A stretch of DNA of 64,000 nt from an uncultured Acetatifactor sp. (lineage in GTDB: Bacteria; Bacillota; Clostridia; Lachnospirales; Lachnospiraceae). Below the pieces are notes generated by a model, which was given only the letters and a program-made list of their open reading frames with translations, searched no databases and was not told the origin of the DNA. The stretch spans positions 202,276 to 266,275 of the forward strand of contig CANQUQ010000002.1 of NCBI GenBank assembly GCA_947627115.1, written 5' to 3'. The position numbers and the translations under genes are program-made. Positions within the stretch are counted from its first letter, which is position 1, and every line of letters begins with the position of its first letter. Below are positions 55,166 through 63,844 of the stretch, in pieces.

Positions 55166-56434
55166 CTAATACAGCTCGATCTTCTCCTGCCACACTCTTC
55201 TGGAGGAGGGCCTGATATCCCCGAATCCCAGATCCTGCACCTCTACCGACAGCAGATTTTCCGCCTCCAGGAAAAATCTGGCACGCAGTCTTGCAATGTT
55301 CGCCGGAAAATCTTCCAGGATGATCTTGGTCTCCTTTGGGGCCTTTCCGGTCAGCGGCGTCACCCTGAGCGTGATCTCATTGCCGTCCCGGATGTAGAAC
55401 TCCACGGTATGATCCGCCTCATACCAATTCACGCCCGCATCCAGCAGCGCGCAGTAAGACTCCTCCCCCTGGCGCATCAGCTGCATGCCGATATTTGCCT
55501 TCAGCTTATCCTGTCCCAGAAAAACGTGGGCCTTTCCCGTCTCACCTGGGTGCAGGCGCTCCTGCATCCCGCAGCAGGCACCTTTGCTGAACAGATTGTT
55601 CCCCTGGAACACTCTGCGCCCATGGCACAGCAGCCGCAGGGATTCCTTCATCCATTCCTGCTGAAAGCCGTCTCCGATCAGATAAACGCTCTCCGGCCGG
55701 TCCTCACAGGCTCCCTCCGCGATCTGCAGAAACGCCTTGTCCAGCTCGTCCCCTGCCCCCTGCCCCTGTGCGAGCGGCCCGGCGGCGTAGAAGGGATGGG
55801 CTTCCTCCCGAATAAAGACCACGGTGGGCCTGGTCCTCCTGTTGCATTCCATGCGGTATATGCGCATACAGCTGCCGCGATAGTCGAACAGAAGGGACCG
55901 GTTCCGCCACAGCTGCTCCGGCTGTCTCAGCATATAGCTGTAGTAGCTCTCCGTATGACTTTGAAAAGCCACCTTGTCCGTCCTGATATGCACCGCCGCC
56001 ACCATTTGCTTTAACACCTCAAGCACTCTGTCATCTACCATTTCGCAGGTGATCATAAGGGCCCATATCCGCTCCGAGGAGGACACCTGCGACAGCAGTC
56101 CCAGACTTCTCTTGAAGAACAGGGCCAGAAGCGCCACCGGGTCAAAGCTCTCTCCCTCAATGATCACAGGCTCGCCGTCCAACGCCTGTCCGAGCAGATC
56201 GTTCACCAGTATTCCCCCGTTTTCCTCCGCATATCGCAGTGCGTCCTTTCCGTAGAACCACTGGTTCATCCCCGGCCTTTTACATAACACGGCCGGAATG
56301 TTGTAGTTTTGTTCCCCGGCCGTCTGGGAGAGAGTCTCCACCTCACCGTCGTTGGCAAGCGCATAGCTGATCTGGCAGAATTCATTCCCCAGATCATAGC
56401 CAAGGATTATCTTTTCGCTGTTGAATAGGCCCAT
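55166..56434 (-). CDS. DUF5716 protein, actin/Hsp70-like fold
   Basis: A 422-residue protein matching the DUF5716 family, which I recall only as uncharacterised. The opening LGYDLGNEFCQISYALANDG resembles the phosphate-1 loop of Hsp70, actin and MreB-type ATPases (GxDLGTxN), and SVYLIGDGFQQEWMKESL near 245 resembles the adenosine/phosphate-2 region of that fold. Catalytic residues are not certain. It lies between DUF5717 and the Cys-rich gene with gaps of 31 and 28 nt. A chaperone-like or filament-forming role is an inference from the fold resemblance. Confidence 0.82.
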   Translation of the reverse strand: MGLFNSEKIILGYDLGNEFCQISYALANDGEVETLSQTAGEQNYNIPAVLCKRPGMNQWFYGKDALRYAEENGGILVNDLLGQALDGEPVIIEGESFDPVALLALFFKRSLGLLSQVSSSERIWALMITCEMVDDRVLEVLKQMVAAVHIRTDKVAFQSHTESYYSYMLRQPEQLWRNRSLLFDYRGSCMRIYRMECNRRTRPTVVFIREEAHPFYAAGPLAQGQGAGDELDKAFLQIAEGACEDRPESVYLIGDGFQQEWMKESLRLLCHGRRVFQGNNLFSKGACCGMQERLHPGETGKAHVFLGQDKLKANIGMQLMRQGEESYCALLDAGVNWYEADHTVEFYIRDGNEITLRVTPLTGKAPKETKIILEDFPANIARLRARFFLEAENLLSVEVQDLGFGDIRPSSRRVWQEKIELY

Positions 56435-56465
56435 TCTTCCTCACATTCCGCCGTTTTGCGGCACA

Positions 56466-59400
56466 TTACATTAAATCGAACAGTCTCTTGTTCAGATAAT
56501 CCTTCCGGTAATACTCCTCCAAAAGATTGTCCATTGTATCCATATCCTCCAGGGTCCTGCTGATCACAATATCGTTGACCATCTGATACCGGCTGTTGCC
56601 GCACTCACCCTGCATGTCATTTCTCTGAAGCGTCCCGCTCTCCGTCAGCATGGCTTCGCCGCTGTCCGTCTCCTCCGTGATGTAATACTGAAGACTTTCC
56701 CCAAAGAATAGAATGAATTCTTTAAAGTACACTCCCCCGTATACCTCACGCATATATTCGGAAACGTACTCCTCCGACCCGCCGTCATCATGCATGATCA
56801 CATAGTGGATGCAGACTCTGCTTCCGCAGTCCGCCCTGTACTCCACCACCGTTTTATCCGCCAGCTCCTGTACGACCCAGTCGAACCTGCTGTATTTCCT
56901 GAAGCACTCAAGATGAATGCCCTCGGCCATCAGTTCCCGCAGACAGCTCTCCGCCAGGGATTCCCCCTCCGCATCCAGCTCCTCCGGCCTCTCCGCATAG
57001 TATTTTAAGAACGCCAGCCTGCATACTCTCCTGACCGGTTCACTCCGCAGATACATATGCCTGATCTCCGTAAACACGTCGCTCTCCGTGACCTTCTCGC
57101 GGACAAAATAGTCATACGCGCACTGTGCCAGAAATGCCTCTTCCACCTCTTCCTTGGCGCCCTGGGACACATAATAGTGGAATATCTCCATTTTTTCACC
57201 CACATAGGCCCCTGAGAACATCGTCTGCACCAATATCGTCTCACTTAACCTGTAGCAGTCTACACCGAAGGACATGGCCGCCTTCCAGATATCCCGCATA
57301 TGCTTGGTCATGCCCCGATAGTGCATGACCAAATACTCCAGCACCGTCCCATTGTATTTTTTGCAGCGGAAGGCATAGACGGCGGCCGCAGTCAACATAG
57401 GATCCTCCACCATATTTCCCTGCTCCATCAGGGGGCTGATCAGCCGTACCAACACCTTGGGATCGATAAAGTAGGGACCGTATTCGTTCAGCCACCCTGC
57501 GGCCAGTTGATTCTGCCCCCGCATCACCATGTAGCGTATCACATTGCCGCGGTCTCCCATGGTCAGTTCCTCCGCGGGAATCTCCTTCAGATATTCGTCC
57601 AGCGCCCGCATGTCATCCGAATCATACAAATTCTGGAGCACCCGCAGATACAGCTCCCGCCGCACAGGCAGCTGGGCGCGGCCGGATGCAAGCACCCTCA
57701 GAGCGCGCTGTGTGCTCTCCTGCAGATTTGTTCTGTTCTCCCGGTCATTCTCGCACAGGTACAGATCCAGCTCCGTGTTCTGCTTCAGATAGGGAGTCAG
57801 CATCCGCAGATACCTGCCGGGAAGCATCAACTTCTCAAGCGTGTAATCGATACTCTTGAGAAAACGGTGGTTCCAGATATCCTCAAAAACAATGGTGTAA
57901 TTGTTTCCGTACAGCGCCACCCAGGTCTGACATTTATTCAGCATATATACGGCGGGCTGCAGATTGCCCGGCTGATACACATAGACCTTCTGTATCCTTT
58001 CGTCCTCCACCCGGATCAAATGGGCAAAGAGAAGCTTTGAGAGAGGGGCGGCGGTCTCCTCGTCGATCATCTCCGGCCGCAGCAGTCTGTTGTAAAGATC
58101 GGCCAGCGGTCTGTTGATATGCTCCTTCCGTATCTGATCCAGAACGAACTGCTCTATCCTGGGTCTGTAGACCTCATAGATATCCCCCAGACTGTCTTCA
58201 TTCTGCAGGACGTAATCGTAGAGATAGGCACTGTGTTCATAGTCCAGATCGGTCCGGTAGGAAAAATACATCAGCACCGTCCTGGGCAGCTCCCGGACCT
58301 CGCTCATATCCAGAGACATCATATAATACTCAAAAAGATTCGTGATGCGCAGCTTGGCATCCACCCCGGCCCGATACCACTCAAAATACTTTTGATCCGA
58401 CTTCCCGCCCTTGATCAGCAGCGTACAGATCTCCTGCAGAATGCGTACATCCTTCTTCCGGCCGTAAAGCTTAGTCAAAATGCGATAGAGAACATTGGAG
58501 TAATCCCTGACCTTCCCGGCAAGATACAGTAATTGTTCCACTGCCTCCTGCTTCAGCAGCTCCTGCCTGACGGCATACCAGAGGACCTGCAGCTCAAACG
58601 CTCCCAGTCTGCGCAGGACTGTGGGATTGTTGTTGATAAGGTTCACCGCCTCCATGTAAATGACAGGGCTGTGGCAGCCAATGTCGAACTGCCTCTCCAA
58701 AAACATCCACTTTTTCGGTACTGACTTGTGGTAGTCCTCGGATACATATAAAAGGAGCCACGCCACGCGCCAGTTGGAATCGTCCCGCCGATAGATCTGC
58801 TCTATTTCCGCGGCCACCCGGTCCACATAATGCGCATCTCGGTGGATCAGTGTGGTCAGGTACAGGTAATAGGCGGACAGGGCATTGTCCTGTTTCTCCT
58901 TCTCCAACAGGTCGGCCACATGATCCAGTATCCATCCCGCTTCGTTGTATCGCTCCTCGGTGATCAGCATCTGAGCCTGCATCAGTCTGGCCGCCGCATC
59001 GTTCTCGTTGCGGGATACCAGACGCTCCACAATGGCTCCCGATCCCTTGAGCCATGCTGCGGTGCTTATTTTCTTCATGCGGAAATTCAGATAGGACTCC
59101 AGCAATTGGGCCTGAAGCTTTTTCCGGTTCAGATCCGCCCTCAACAGCATTCCTCTCTCGCCGCACTGCACCGTCACGGGGATCTTCAGGGTCACATAAA
59201 AATTGTAGAGACAGACTTCCCCAAAATTGTTTCCCCTCCGGCAGCGGCTTCCGTCTATAAATATGGGCAGTCTGCAGTAATTGCCCAAAAAATCGTCATC
59301 CGTCAAAAATTCCTTCTCCGTGAACAGAAAATCTCCGCGGCACTCCACATAGAGCTTCGTATAGCCCCAGCCGTTGCGGATGATCGTCAGCTCCCGCTCC

Positions 59401-60041
59401 GTCACATTCTCGCCGTTGAGATCCGAGCTGTAATCCAGCGTGATCTGCTTTTCTTCCACCTGATAATTGACCATCTGCTTCTTGTTGGCCCGTATCAGAA
59501 ATTCCTCCACGTTCGGCTCCGACCCCTCGTAGACAGACATTGCCCTGTAATCCTCTGCATACTGAGTATCACGTCCCAGAAAAATATCCGCAAACTCCGG
59601 CCGGTAAAATAATTTGACCGCCTCCTGCCAATTGCTCTTCGCCAGATTTGCAAAATGGAACAGGTTCTTGACCGTCCCCACGGAAGATTCCGGAGACGGG
59701 TGCTCTGCCGTCACAACAAAGGGAATGTAATACTCACCGCAGCTGCTCACGATGTAGAAATGTCCCTTGACCACATCGCCTTCCTCCATGTGATCTCCGT
59801 GAAAGCAAAAACAGATCTCCTCCCCGCTGCCCTCGAATTCCTCCGTCAGACACTCCATTCTGCAATCGGAGGACACGACATATCCGCTGACGAACGCTCC
59901 CTGAGACGCCAGGATATGAAAGGAACCCTCATACCGCTCTCCCGGATACAGGGGAATCTCTATTTTTGAGCAGGAAAAGTCGAGAGAACCGTTCTCATGA
60001 TCGAAGTTTCCCTCCAGTATCTGATCTATTATTTTCCGCAT
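56466..60041 (-). CDS. DUF5717 giant helical-repeat protein
   Basis: A 1191-residue cytoplasmic-type protein with no signal peptide or membrane helix. It matches the DUF5717 family of Firmicutes, function unknown. The first 130 residues are beta-rich (SKIEIPLYPGERYEGSFHILA, possibly Ig-like). Most of the rest is helical repeat, with pairs such as DAAARLMQAQMLITEERYNEAGWILDHV that suggest an alpha-solenoid scaffold. The last 150 residues are again beta-rich (KTVVEYRADCGSRVCIHYVIMHDD). It is the first gene of a four-gene operon with a near-consensus promoter and is always found next to DUF5716 in genomes I recall. Confidence 0.85.
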   Translation of the reverse strand: MRKIIDQILEGNFDHENGSLDFSCSKIEIPLYPGERYEGSFHILASQGAFVSGYVVSSDCRMECLTEEFEGSGEEICFCFHGDHMEEGDVVKGHFYIVSSCGEYYIPFVVTAEHPSPESSVGTVKNLFHFANLAKSNWQEAVKLFYRPEFADIFLGRDTQYAEDYRAMSVYEGSEPNVEEFLIRANKKQMVNYQVEEKQITLDYSSDLNGENVTERELTIIRNGWGYTKLYVECRGDFLFTEKEFLTDDDFLGNYCRLPIFIDGSRCRRGNNFGEVCLYNFYVTLKIPVTVQCGERGMLLRADLNRKKLQAQLLESYLNFRMKKISTAAWLKGSGAIVERLVSRNENDAAARLMQAQMLITEERYNEAGWILDHVADLLEKEKQDNALSAYYLYLTTLIHRDAHYVDRVAAEIEQIYRRDDSNWRVAWLLLYVSEDYHKSVPKKWMFLERQFDIGCHSPVIYMEAVNLINNNPTVLRRLGAFELQVLWYAVRQELLKQEAVEQLLYLAGKVRDYSNVLYRILTKLYGRKKDVRILQEICTLLIKGGKSDQKYFEWYRAGVDAKLRITNLFEYYMMSLDMSEVRELPRTVLMYFSYRTDLDYEHSAYLYDYVLQNEDSLGDIYEVYRPRIEQFVLDQIRKEHINRPLADLYNRLLRPEMIDEETAAPLSKLLFAHLIRVEDERIQKVYVYQPGNLQPAVYMLNKCQTWVALYGNNYTIVFEDIWNHRFLKSIDYTLEKLMLPGRYLRMLTPYLKQNTELDLYLCENDRENRTNLQESTQRALRVLASGRAQLPVRRELYLRVLQNLYDSDDMRALDEYLKEIPAEELTMGDRGNVIRYMVMRGQNQLAAGWLNEYGPYFIDPKVLVRLISPLMEQGNMVEDPMLTAAAVYAFRCKKYNGTVLEYLVMHYRGMTKHMRDIWKAAMSFGVDCYRLSETILVQTMFSGAYVGEKMEIFHYYVSQGAKEEVEEAFLAQCAYDYFVREKVTESDVFTEIRHMYLRSEPVRRVCRLAFLKYYAERPEELDAEGESLAESCLRELMAEGIHLECFRKYSRFDWVVQELADKTVVEYRADCGSRVCIHYVIMHDDGGSEEYVSEYMREVYGGVYFKEFILFFGESLQYYITEETDSGEAMLTESGTLQRNDMQGECGNSRYQMVNDIVISRTLEDMDTMDNLLEEYYRKDYLNKRLFDLM

Positions 60042-60091
60042 TCCCGCTCACCCACTTTTCTTTTGCAAATATGCAGTACCGGACAAATTCT

Positions 60092-60120
60092 ATTATAGCA
60101 AACTATGAAAGTCAGGGCAA
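60092..60120 (-). promoter_or_regulatory. Promoter of the DUF5717 operon
   Basis: TTGCCC (60115-60120), 17 nt and a perfect TATAAT (60092-60097) on the minus strand, giving a leader of about 45 nt. Confidence 0.65.
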
Positions 60121-60202
60121 TTCATTTCTTGCGGTTTTCCGTTGGGAATTTTCATCCGGACCGGCGCGGATAGCGGTCCCGAAGGAGCGCGGCCCAAGGC
60201 AG

Positions 60203-60236
60203 AAAAATGCCGCGGCGCATCTGCGCCGCGGCATTT
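60203..60236 (-). terminator. Intrinsic terminator after the GntR/ABC operon
   Basis: A long perfect stem, AAATGCCGCGGC / GCCGCGGCATTT with a short loop, followed on the minus strand by TTTTT. It lies 22 nt past the permease stop. The remaining gap up to the DUF5717 operon promoter holds no gene. Confidence 0.9.
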
Positions 60237-60258
60237 GTGCCGTCTTCGGATCCGTGTC

Positions 60259-61149
60259 CTAGTCCATATTCAGCTTCCTGCTGGTGACGTAGTAGGAGAC
60301 CATATACAGTCCCACCGCCATAAGCAAATGTATGAACAGGCTCACGTCATATCGGATCGCGAGCGAATGCAGCCCCAGGGAAAAACTTTCCACCGCAGAG
60401 GCGCCCATTATCGCAGCGGCAGAAATGACCGATCCCAGTATGCCCGTTATCATTGCCTCCGCGATCATGATCCCGGCGTAACAGAGGATCGACATCAGCA
60501 CCCTGTGCTTGGGAAAAAGCTGTCCCAGAGAGGTGGCGCCAAAAATACAGAGCAGCCCCGAAGGGATGCCGAGCAGCATCAGCAATCCCATGCTCCCCGC
60601 ATAATGGATCAGCAGCGACACACCGTCCGGCCCCATCTCTCTCAGCATTTCCGGCCAGACGCTTTCCAGGAATACGGCTATCTGCTGCAAAAGCTCCGGG
60701 AACGTGCTGGATGTTACACCTCCCACAAACCCCAGCGCGAAAATGGCCAGCGACAGCAGCATTGCGATATATATGATATATACCCACAGAGAGCTCACAA
60801 GGATCTTGCTGATCAATATCTGATGCTTCGTCACCGGAAGTGTGTGCAGGAGATATCCCTCATCCGTGTACATGGTCTTGTAGAAATGCACGGTAAGATA
60901 GATAAAAATACCGTAGACAACGCCCATCAACATCATGGTATAGAGAAAAAATGCAAAGAACCCCACGATCCACAGTAAGCTTTCCGACAGATCATTCATC
61001 TGAGAACCGGACTCTCCGAACAACTCTGACCACATCGGCGTCTGTGTGGCCAAAAAACCGACCAGCGTGGCCAGGGCTAATGCACCCACAAGCAGCAGGC
61101 CTACCTTATAAACATCCTTCCATTCGTATTTTATCAATTTTCTCAGCAT
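60259..61149 (-). CDS. ABC-2 type transporter permease
   Basis: A 296-residue membrane protein with about six helices, starting MLRKLIKYEWKDVYKVGLLL as in many ABC-2 permeases. Segments include LLLVGALALATLVGFLATQ, FFAFFLYTMMLMGVVYGIFI and LVSSLWVYIIYIAMLLSLAIF. It overlaps the ATPase gene by 7 nt and is the last gene of a regulator-ATPase-permease operon. The substrate is unknown; YtrA-type operons respond to cell-wall stress in Bacillus, which is a guide only. Confidence 0.88.
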   Translation of the reverse strand: MLRKLIKYEWKDVYKVGLLLVGALALATLVGFLATQTPMWSELFGESGSQMNDLSESLLWIVGFFAFFLYTMMLMGVVYGIFIYLTVHFYKTMYTDEGYLLHTLPVTKHQILISKILVSSLWVYIIYIAMLLSLAIFALGFVGGVTSSTFPELLQQIAVFLESVWPEMLREMGPDGVSLLIHYAGSMGLLMLLGIPSGLLCIFGATSLGQLFPKHRVLMSILCYAGIMIAEAMITGILGSVISAAAIMGASAVESFSLGLHSLAIRYDVSLFIHLLMAVGLYMVSYYVTSRKLNMD

Positions 61150-61844
61150 GCGAACACCTCCCTGAAGTAAGCATCGACACTCTTTCCCTGCTGTTCCCTG
61201 ATATTATCCACGGAGGTGTACAATATCAGCTGTCCGTTGCGCAAAAAGATCACCTCGTCCAACACCTTCTCAATATCGCCGATCAGATGAGTGGATATGA
61301 GGATCGTCGCCGCAGGATTGTAATTGTTGATGATGGTCCGCAGGATATAATCCCTTGCCGCGGGGTCCACTCCCGCGATGGGCTCATCCAGGACATACAG
61401 GTCAGCATTGCGGCTCATCACCAGGATCAGCTGCACCTTCTCCTTGGTACCCTTTGACAGCGTCCGCATCCTGCACGCAGGATCGATGTCCAGGCTCTTG
61501 AGCATCTCCAGCGCCTTCTCACGCGAAAAATCCTCATAAAAATCACTAAAATAATTCAAAATTCTGTTAATGCTCTGCCCGCCGGTCAGATAGGTGCGGT
61601 CAGGCAGATATGCCACATGGGCTTTTGTCTCCACCCCAACAGGCTGACCGTTTATTTTGATGCTTCCCCTAGTCGGCACCAGGAGGCCGTTCAGCATTTT
61701 GATCAGAGTGGTCTTTCCGCTGCCGTTCGGTCCCAGAAGTCCGATTATCTTTCCCTTGGGAAGCTTCAGCGAAATATTGTTCACAGCAACATGCTTTTCA
61801 TCGTATGACTTTGTCAGTTCGGTGATTTCCAGCAATTCGTTCAT
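61143..61844 (-). CDS. ABC transporter ATP-binding protein (YtrB-like)
   Basis: ATPase of 233 residues with Walker A GPNGSGKTT near 42, signature LSKGTKEKVQL near 133 and Walker B LYVLDEPIAGVDP near 154. The LSKGTK form of the signature is common in ABC-2 exporters of the YtrB/CcmA type. The frame opens at 61868, but AGAGGATTAAC supports the ATG at 61844. The pump would be formed with the next gene's permease under control of the GntR gene. Confidence 0.93.
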   Translation of the reverse strand: MNELLEITELTKSYDEKHVAVNNISLKLPKGKIIGLLGPNGSGKTTLIKMLNGLLVPTRGSIKINGQPVGVETKAHVAYLPDRTYLTGGQSINRILNYFSDFYEDFSREKALEMLKSLDIDPACRMRTLSKGTKEKVQLILVMSRNADLYVLDEPIAGVDPAARDYILRTIINNYNPAATILISTHLIGDIEKVLDEVIFLRNGQLILYTSVDNIREQQGKSVDAYFREVFAC

Positions 61845-61877
61845 GTTAATCCTCTTTTCTGCCGCCAAAGGCAGCTG

Positions 61878-62252
61878 CTATTCAACCGTCTTTTCCCTCT
61901 CGCTTTTCCGGAGAAGCTCCAATGCCTCATCTGCGTCAAAACCAAGCTCTTTCATCTCGACCAAAAAGGCGTTCACCCGTTCCTGCGCCAATTCGTTCCT
62001 GAGCTTTTGAATTCGCTCCGCATCCGCCGTCACCGTTCTGCCGTTCGTGCGCTGTGTGATGACCAACCCATTCCTCTCCAGCTCCGCAAATGCTTTCTGC
62101 ATTGTATTCGGATTCACGGCGGCGACTGCTGCCAGCTCCCTGACGCTTGGCAGCCTCTCTCCCGGTTCGTATTGCCCGGACACGATCTGCATCTGAATAC
62201 GTTCGATGAGCTGTGCATAGATCGGCCTGTCATTATCCAGATCCCATGCCAT
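61878..62252 (-). CDS. GntR-family regulator, YtrA subfamily
   Basis: A 124-residue repressor with an N-terminal winged helix (RPIYAQLIERIQMQIVSGQYEPGERLPSVRELA, VNPNTMQKAFAELERNGLV) and a short C-terminal helical dimer region (LRNELAQERVNAFLVEMKELG), with no ligand domain, as in YtrA regulators. AGGAGG supports the ATG at 62252 over the longer frame from 62306. It probably represses its own operon through the inverted repeat at the promoter. Confidence 0.92.
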   Translation of the reverse strand: MAWDLDNDRPIYAQLIERIQMQIVSGQYEPGERLPSVRELAAVAAVNPNTMQKAFAELERNGLVITQRTNGRTVTADAERIQKLRNELAQERVNAFLVEMKELGFDADEALELLRKSEREKTVE

Positions 62253-62312
62253 ATTACTCCTCCTTTCCACAGAAATACCGTGCGACTTCTTCCAGGGAGC
62301 TCTCATTCCCTG

Positions 62313-62334
62313 TTGTATTGTCTACATAATACAA
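62313..62334. promoter_or_regulatory. Inverted-repeat operator for the GntR/ABC operon
   Basis: TTGTATT (62313-62319) and AATACAA (62328-62334), arms of 7 bp with 8 nt between, overlap the last base of the -10 element and the transcription start. The position suits autorepression. Confidence 0.65.
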
Positions 62335-62362
62335 TAATACATATTCATTGGCCGTATGTCAA
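62334..62362 (-). promoter_or_regulatory. Promoter of the GntR/ABC operon
   Basis: Perfect TTGACA (62357-62362), 17 nt, TATTAT (62334-62339) on the minus strand. Start near 62327, within the inverted repeat. Confidence 0.8.
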
Positions 62363-62500
62363 CACTTTCTTTTATTTTGTCACAATTTTTCCGGCGACGC
62401 ATATTTATACCGTAACTAATTCCGCGGGAGACGCCGTCCTGTTTTCCGCCGCTCTCCCCGGAAGACCGGCCGCCTGCGCGCGGCAGAATGAGAGGTAACC

Positions 62501-63766
62501 ATGCCAAACAACCAGCTGACGGCTGCACAGGGCCCCGGATCCGCCGGCACGATCAAGATCAGCGTGGTGTCATCCGTAGGATCGGTTCCCGTGGAAAACG
62601 CCACTGTGAATATCTCCTACACGGGAGATCCCGACGCGCCCCTCACAGTCCTGACCACGGACAGTTCGGGACAGACGCCCACGGTGGAACTGCCGGCGCC
62701 TCCCGCAGAGCTGTCTCTGCAGCCGGAGAACGATATCCAGCCTTACTCCGAGTACAATATAGAGGTGACCGCGGAAGGCTACGAGCCTGTTCTGGTATCC
62801 GGCTCGGAGATCCTGGCCGGGGAGCTCTCACTGCAGCCGATCCGCATGAATCCCGTTGAAATCGGCCCGGACACGGAATCCGTCGTGACCATTCCCGCCC
62901 ACACACTGTTCGGAGATTACCCTCCCAAAATTCCCGAAGATGAGATCAAACCCGTGGCGGAGACGGGAGAGATTGTCCTGAGCCGTGTGGTGATCCCGGA
63001 ATACATCATTGTCCACGACGGCGTCCCCGGCGATTCCACCGCCGCCAATTACTGGGTCCGCTATAAGGATTACATTAAGAATGTGGCCTCCTGCGAAATA
63101 TATTCCACCTGGCCGGAGGCTGCCATCTATGCCAATATTTTGGTGATAATGTCCGTAACACTGAACAGAGTCTACACGGAGTGGTACCGCAATCAGGGAT
63201 ATAATTTCACCATCACATCCTCCACTGCATACGATCAGAAATGGATCTACGGAAGAAATATTTTCGATAATATCGATGTGCTGGTGGATACTGTCTTTGC
63301 CAATTATCTCTCCCGTCCCGGTGTGCAGCAGCCGATCTTCACCTCCTACTGCGACGGCCAGAGAGTCACCTGTCCGGGACTGAGCCAGTGGGGCTCCAAA
63401 TATCTGGCCGATCAGGGATACTCCGCCATCGAGATCATCCGCTATTACTACGGCAACGATATGTATATCAATACCGCCGACGCCATCTCCGGCGTGCCCT
63501 CCTCCTATCCGGGCTACGCGCTTGATATCGGCGCATCCGGCGAGAAGGTGCGCCAGCTCCAGACCCAGCTGAACCGAATTGCGCGGAATTATCCTGCCAT
63601 TCCCACCGTTACTCCGGACGGCATCTACGGTCCCGCCACCGCAGAGGCGGTACGGGTCTTTCAGGGCATCTTCAATCTCCCTCCGACCGGCGTGACGGAC
63701 TATGCCACCTGGTACGAAATTTCCGACATCTATGTGGGAGTGACCCGGATCGCGGAGCCGGGGTGA
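62501..63766 (+). CDS. SpoIID-like and peptidoglycan-binding domain protein
   Basis: A 421-residue protein in three parts: an N-terminal beta-sandwich resembling a carboxypeptidase regulatory domain (about 15-110, VPVENATVNISYTGDP), a SpoIID-like core (about 170-330) with GLSQWGSKYLADQGYSAIEIIRYYYG, and a C-terminal PG_binding_1 domain (LDIGASGEKVRQLQTQLN to DGIYGPATAEAVRVFQ). SpoIID enzymes cut denuded glycan strands during spore engulfment. No signal peptide is visible, so it may act as a spore-coat or mother-cell wall hydrolase. AGAGGTAACC precedes the ATG. Confidence 0.85.
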   Translation: MPNNQLTAAQGPGSAGTIKISVVSSVGSVPVENATVNISYTGDPDAPLTVLTTDSSGQTPTVELPAPPAELSLQPENDIQPYSEYNIEVTAEGYEPVLVSGSEILAGELSLQPIRMNPVEIGPDTESVVTIPAHTLFGDYPPKIPEDEIKPVAETGEIVLSRVVIPEYIIVHDGVPGDSTAANYWVRYKDYIKNVASCEIYSTWPEAAIYANILVIMSVTLNRVYTEWYRNQGYNFTITSSTAYDQKWIYGRNIFDNIDVLVDTVFANYLSRPGVQQPIFTSYCDGQRVTCPGLSQWGSKYLADQGYSAIEIIRYYYGNDMYINTADAISGVPSSYPGYALDIGASGEKVRQLQTQLNRIARNYPAIPTVTPDGIYGPATAEAVRVFQGIFNLPPTGVTDYATWYEISDIYVGVTRIAEPG

Positions 63767-63778
63767 AATTATAAAGCA

Positions 63779-63820
63779 AGAAAAGACCGGCCGGCCATTT
63801 TCTGCCGGTCGATCTTTTCT
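63779..63820. terminator. Stem-loop terminator between convergent genes
   Basis: AGAAAAGA-CCGGC pairs with GCCGG-(bulge)-TCTTTTCT, loop of about 12 nt. A/T tracts flank both sides, so it could serve the SpoIID-like gene and the convergent DUF4143-type gene. Confidence 0.6.
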
Positions 63821-63844
63821 AAATTATCAACCATTTTTCCGGAT

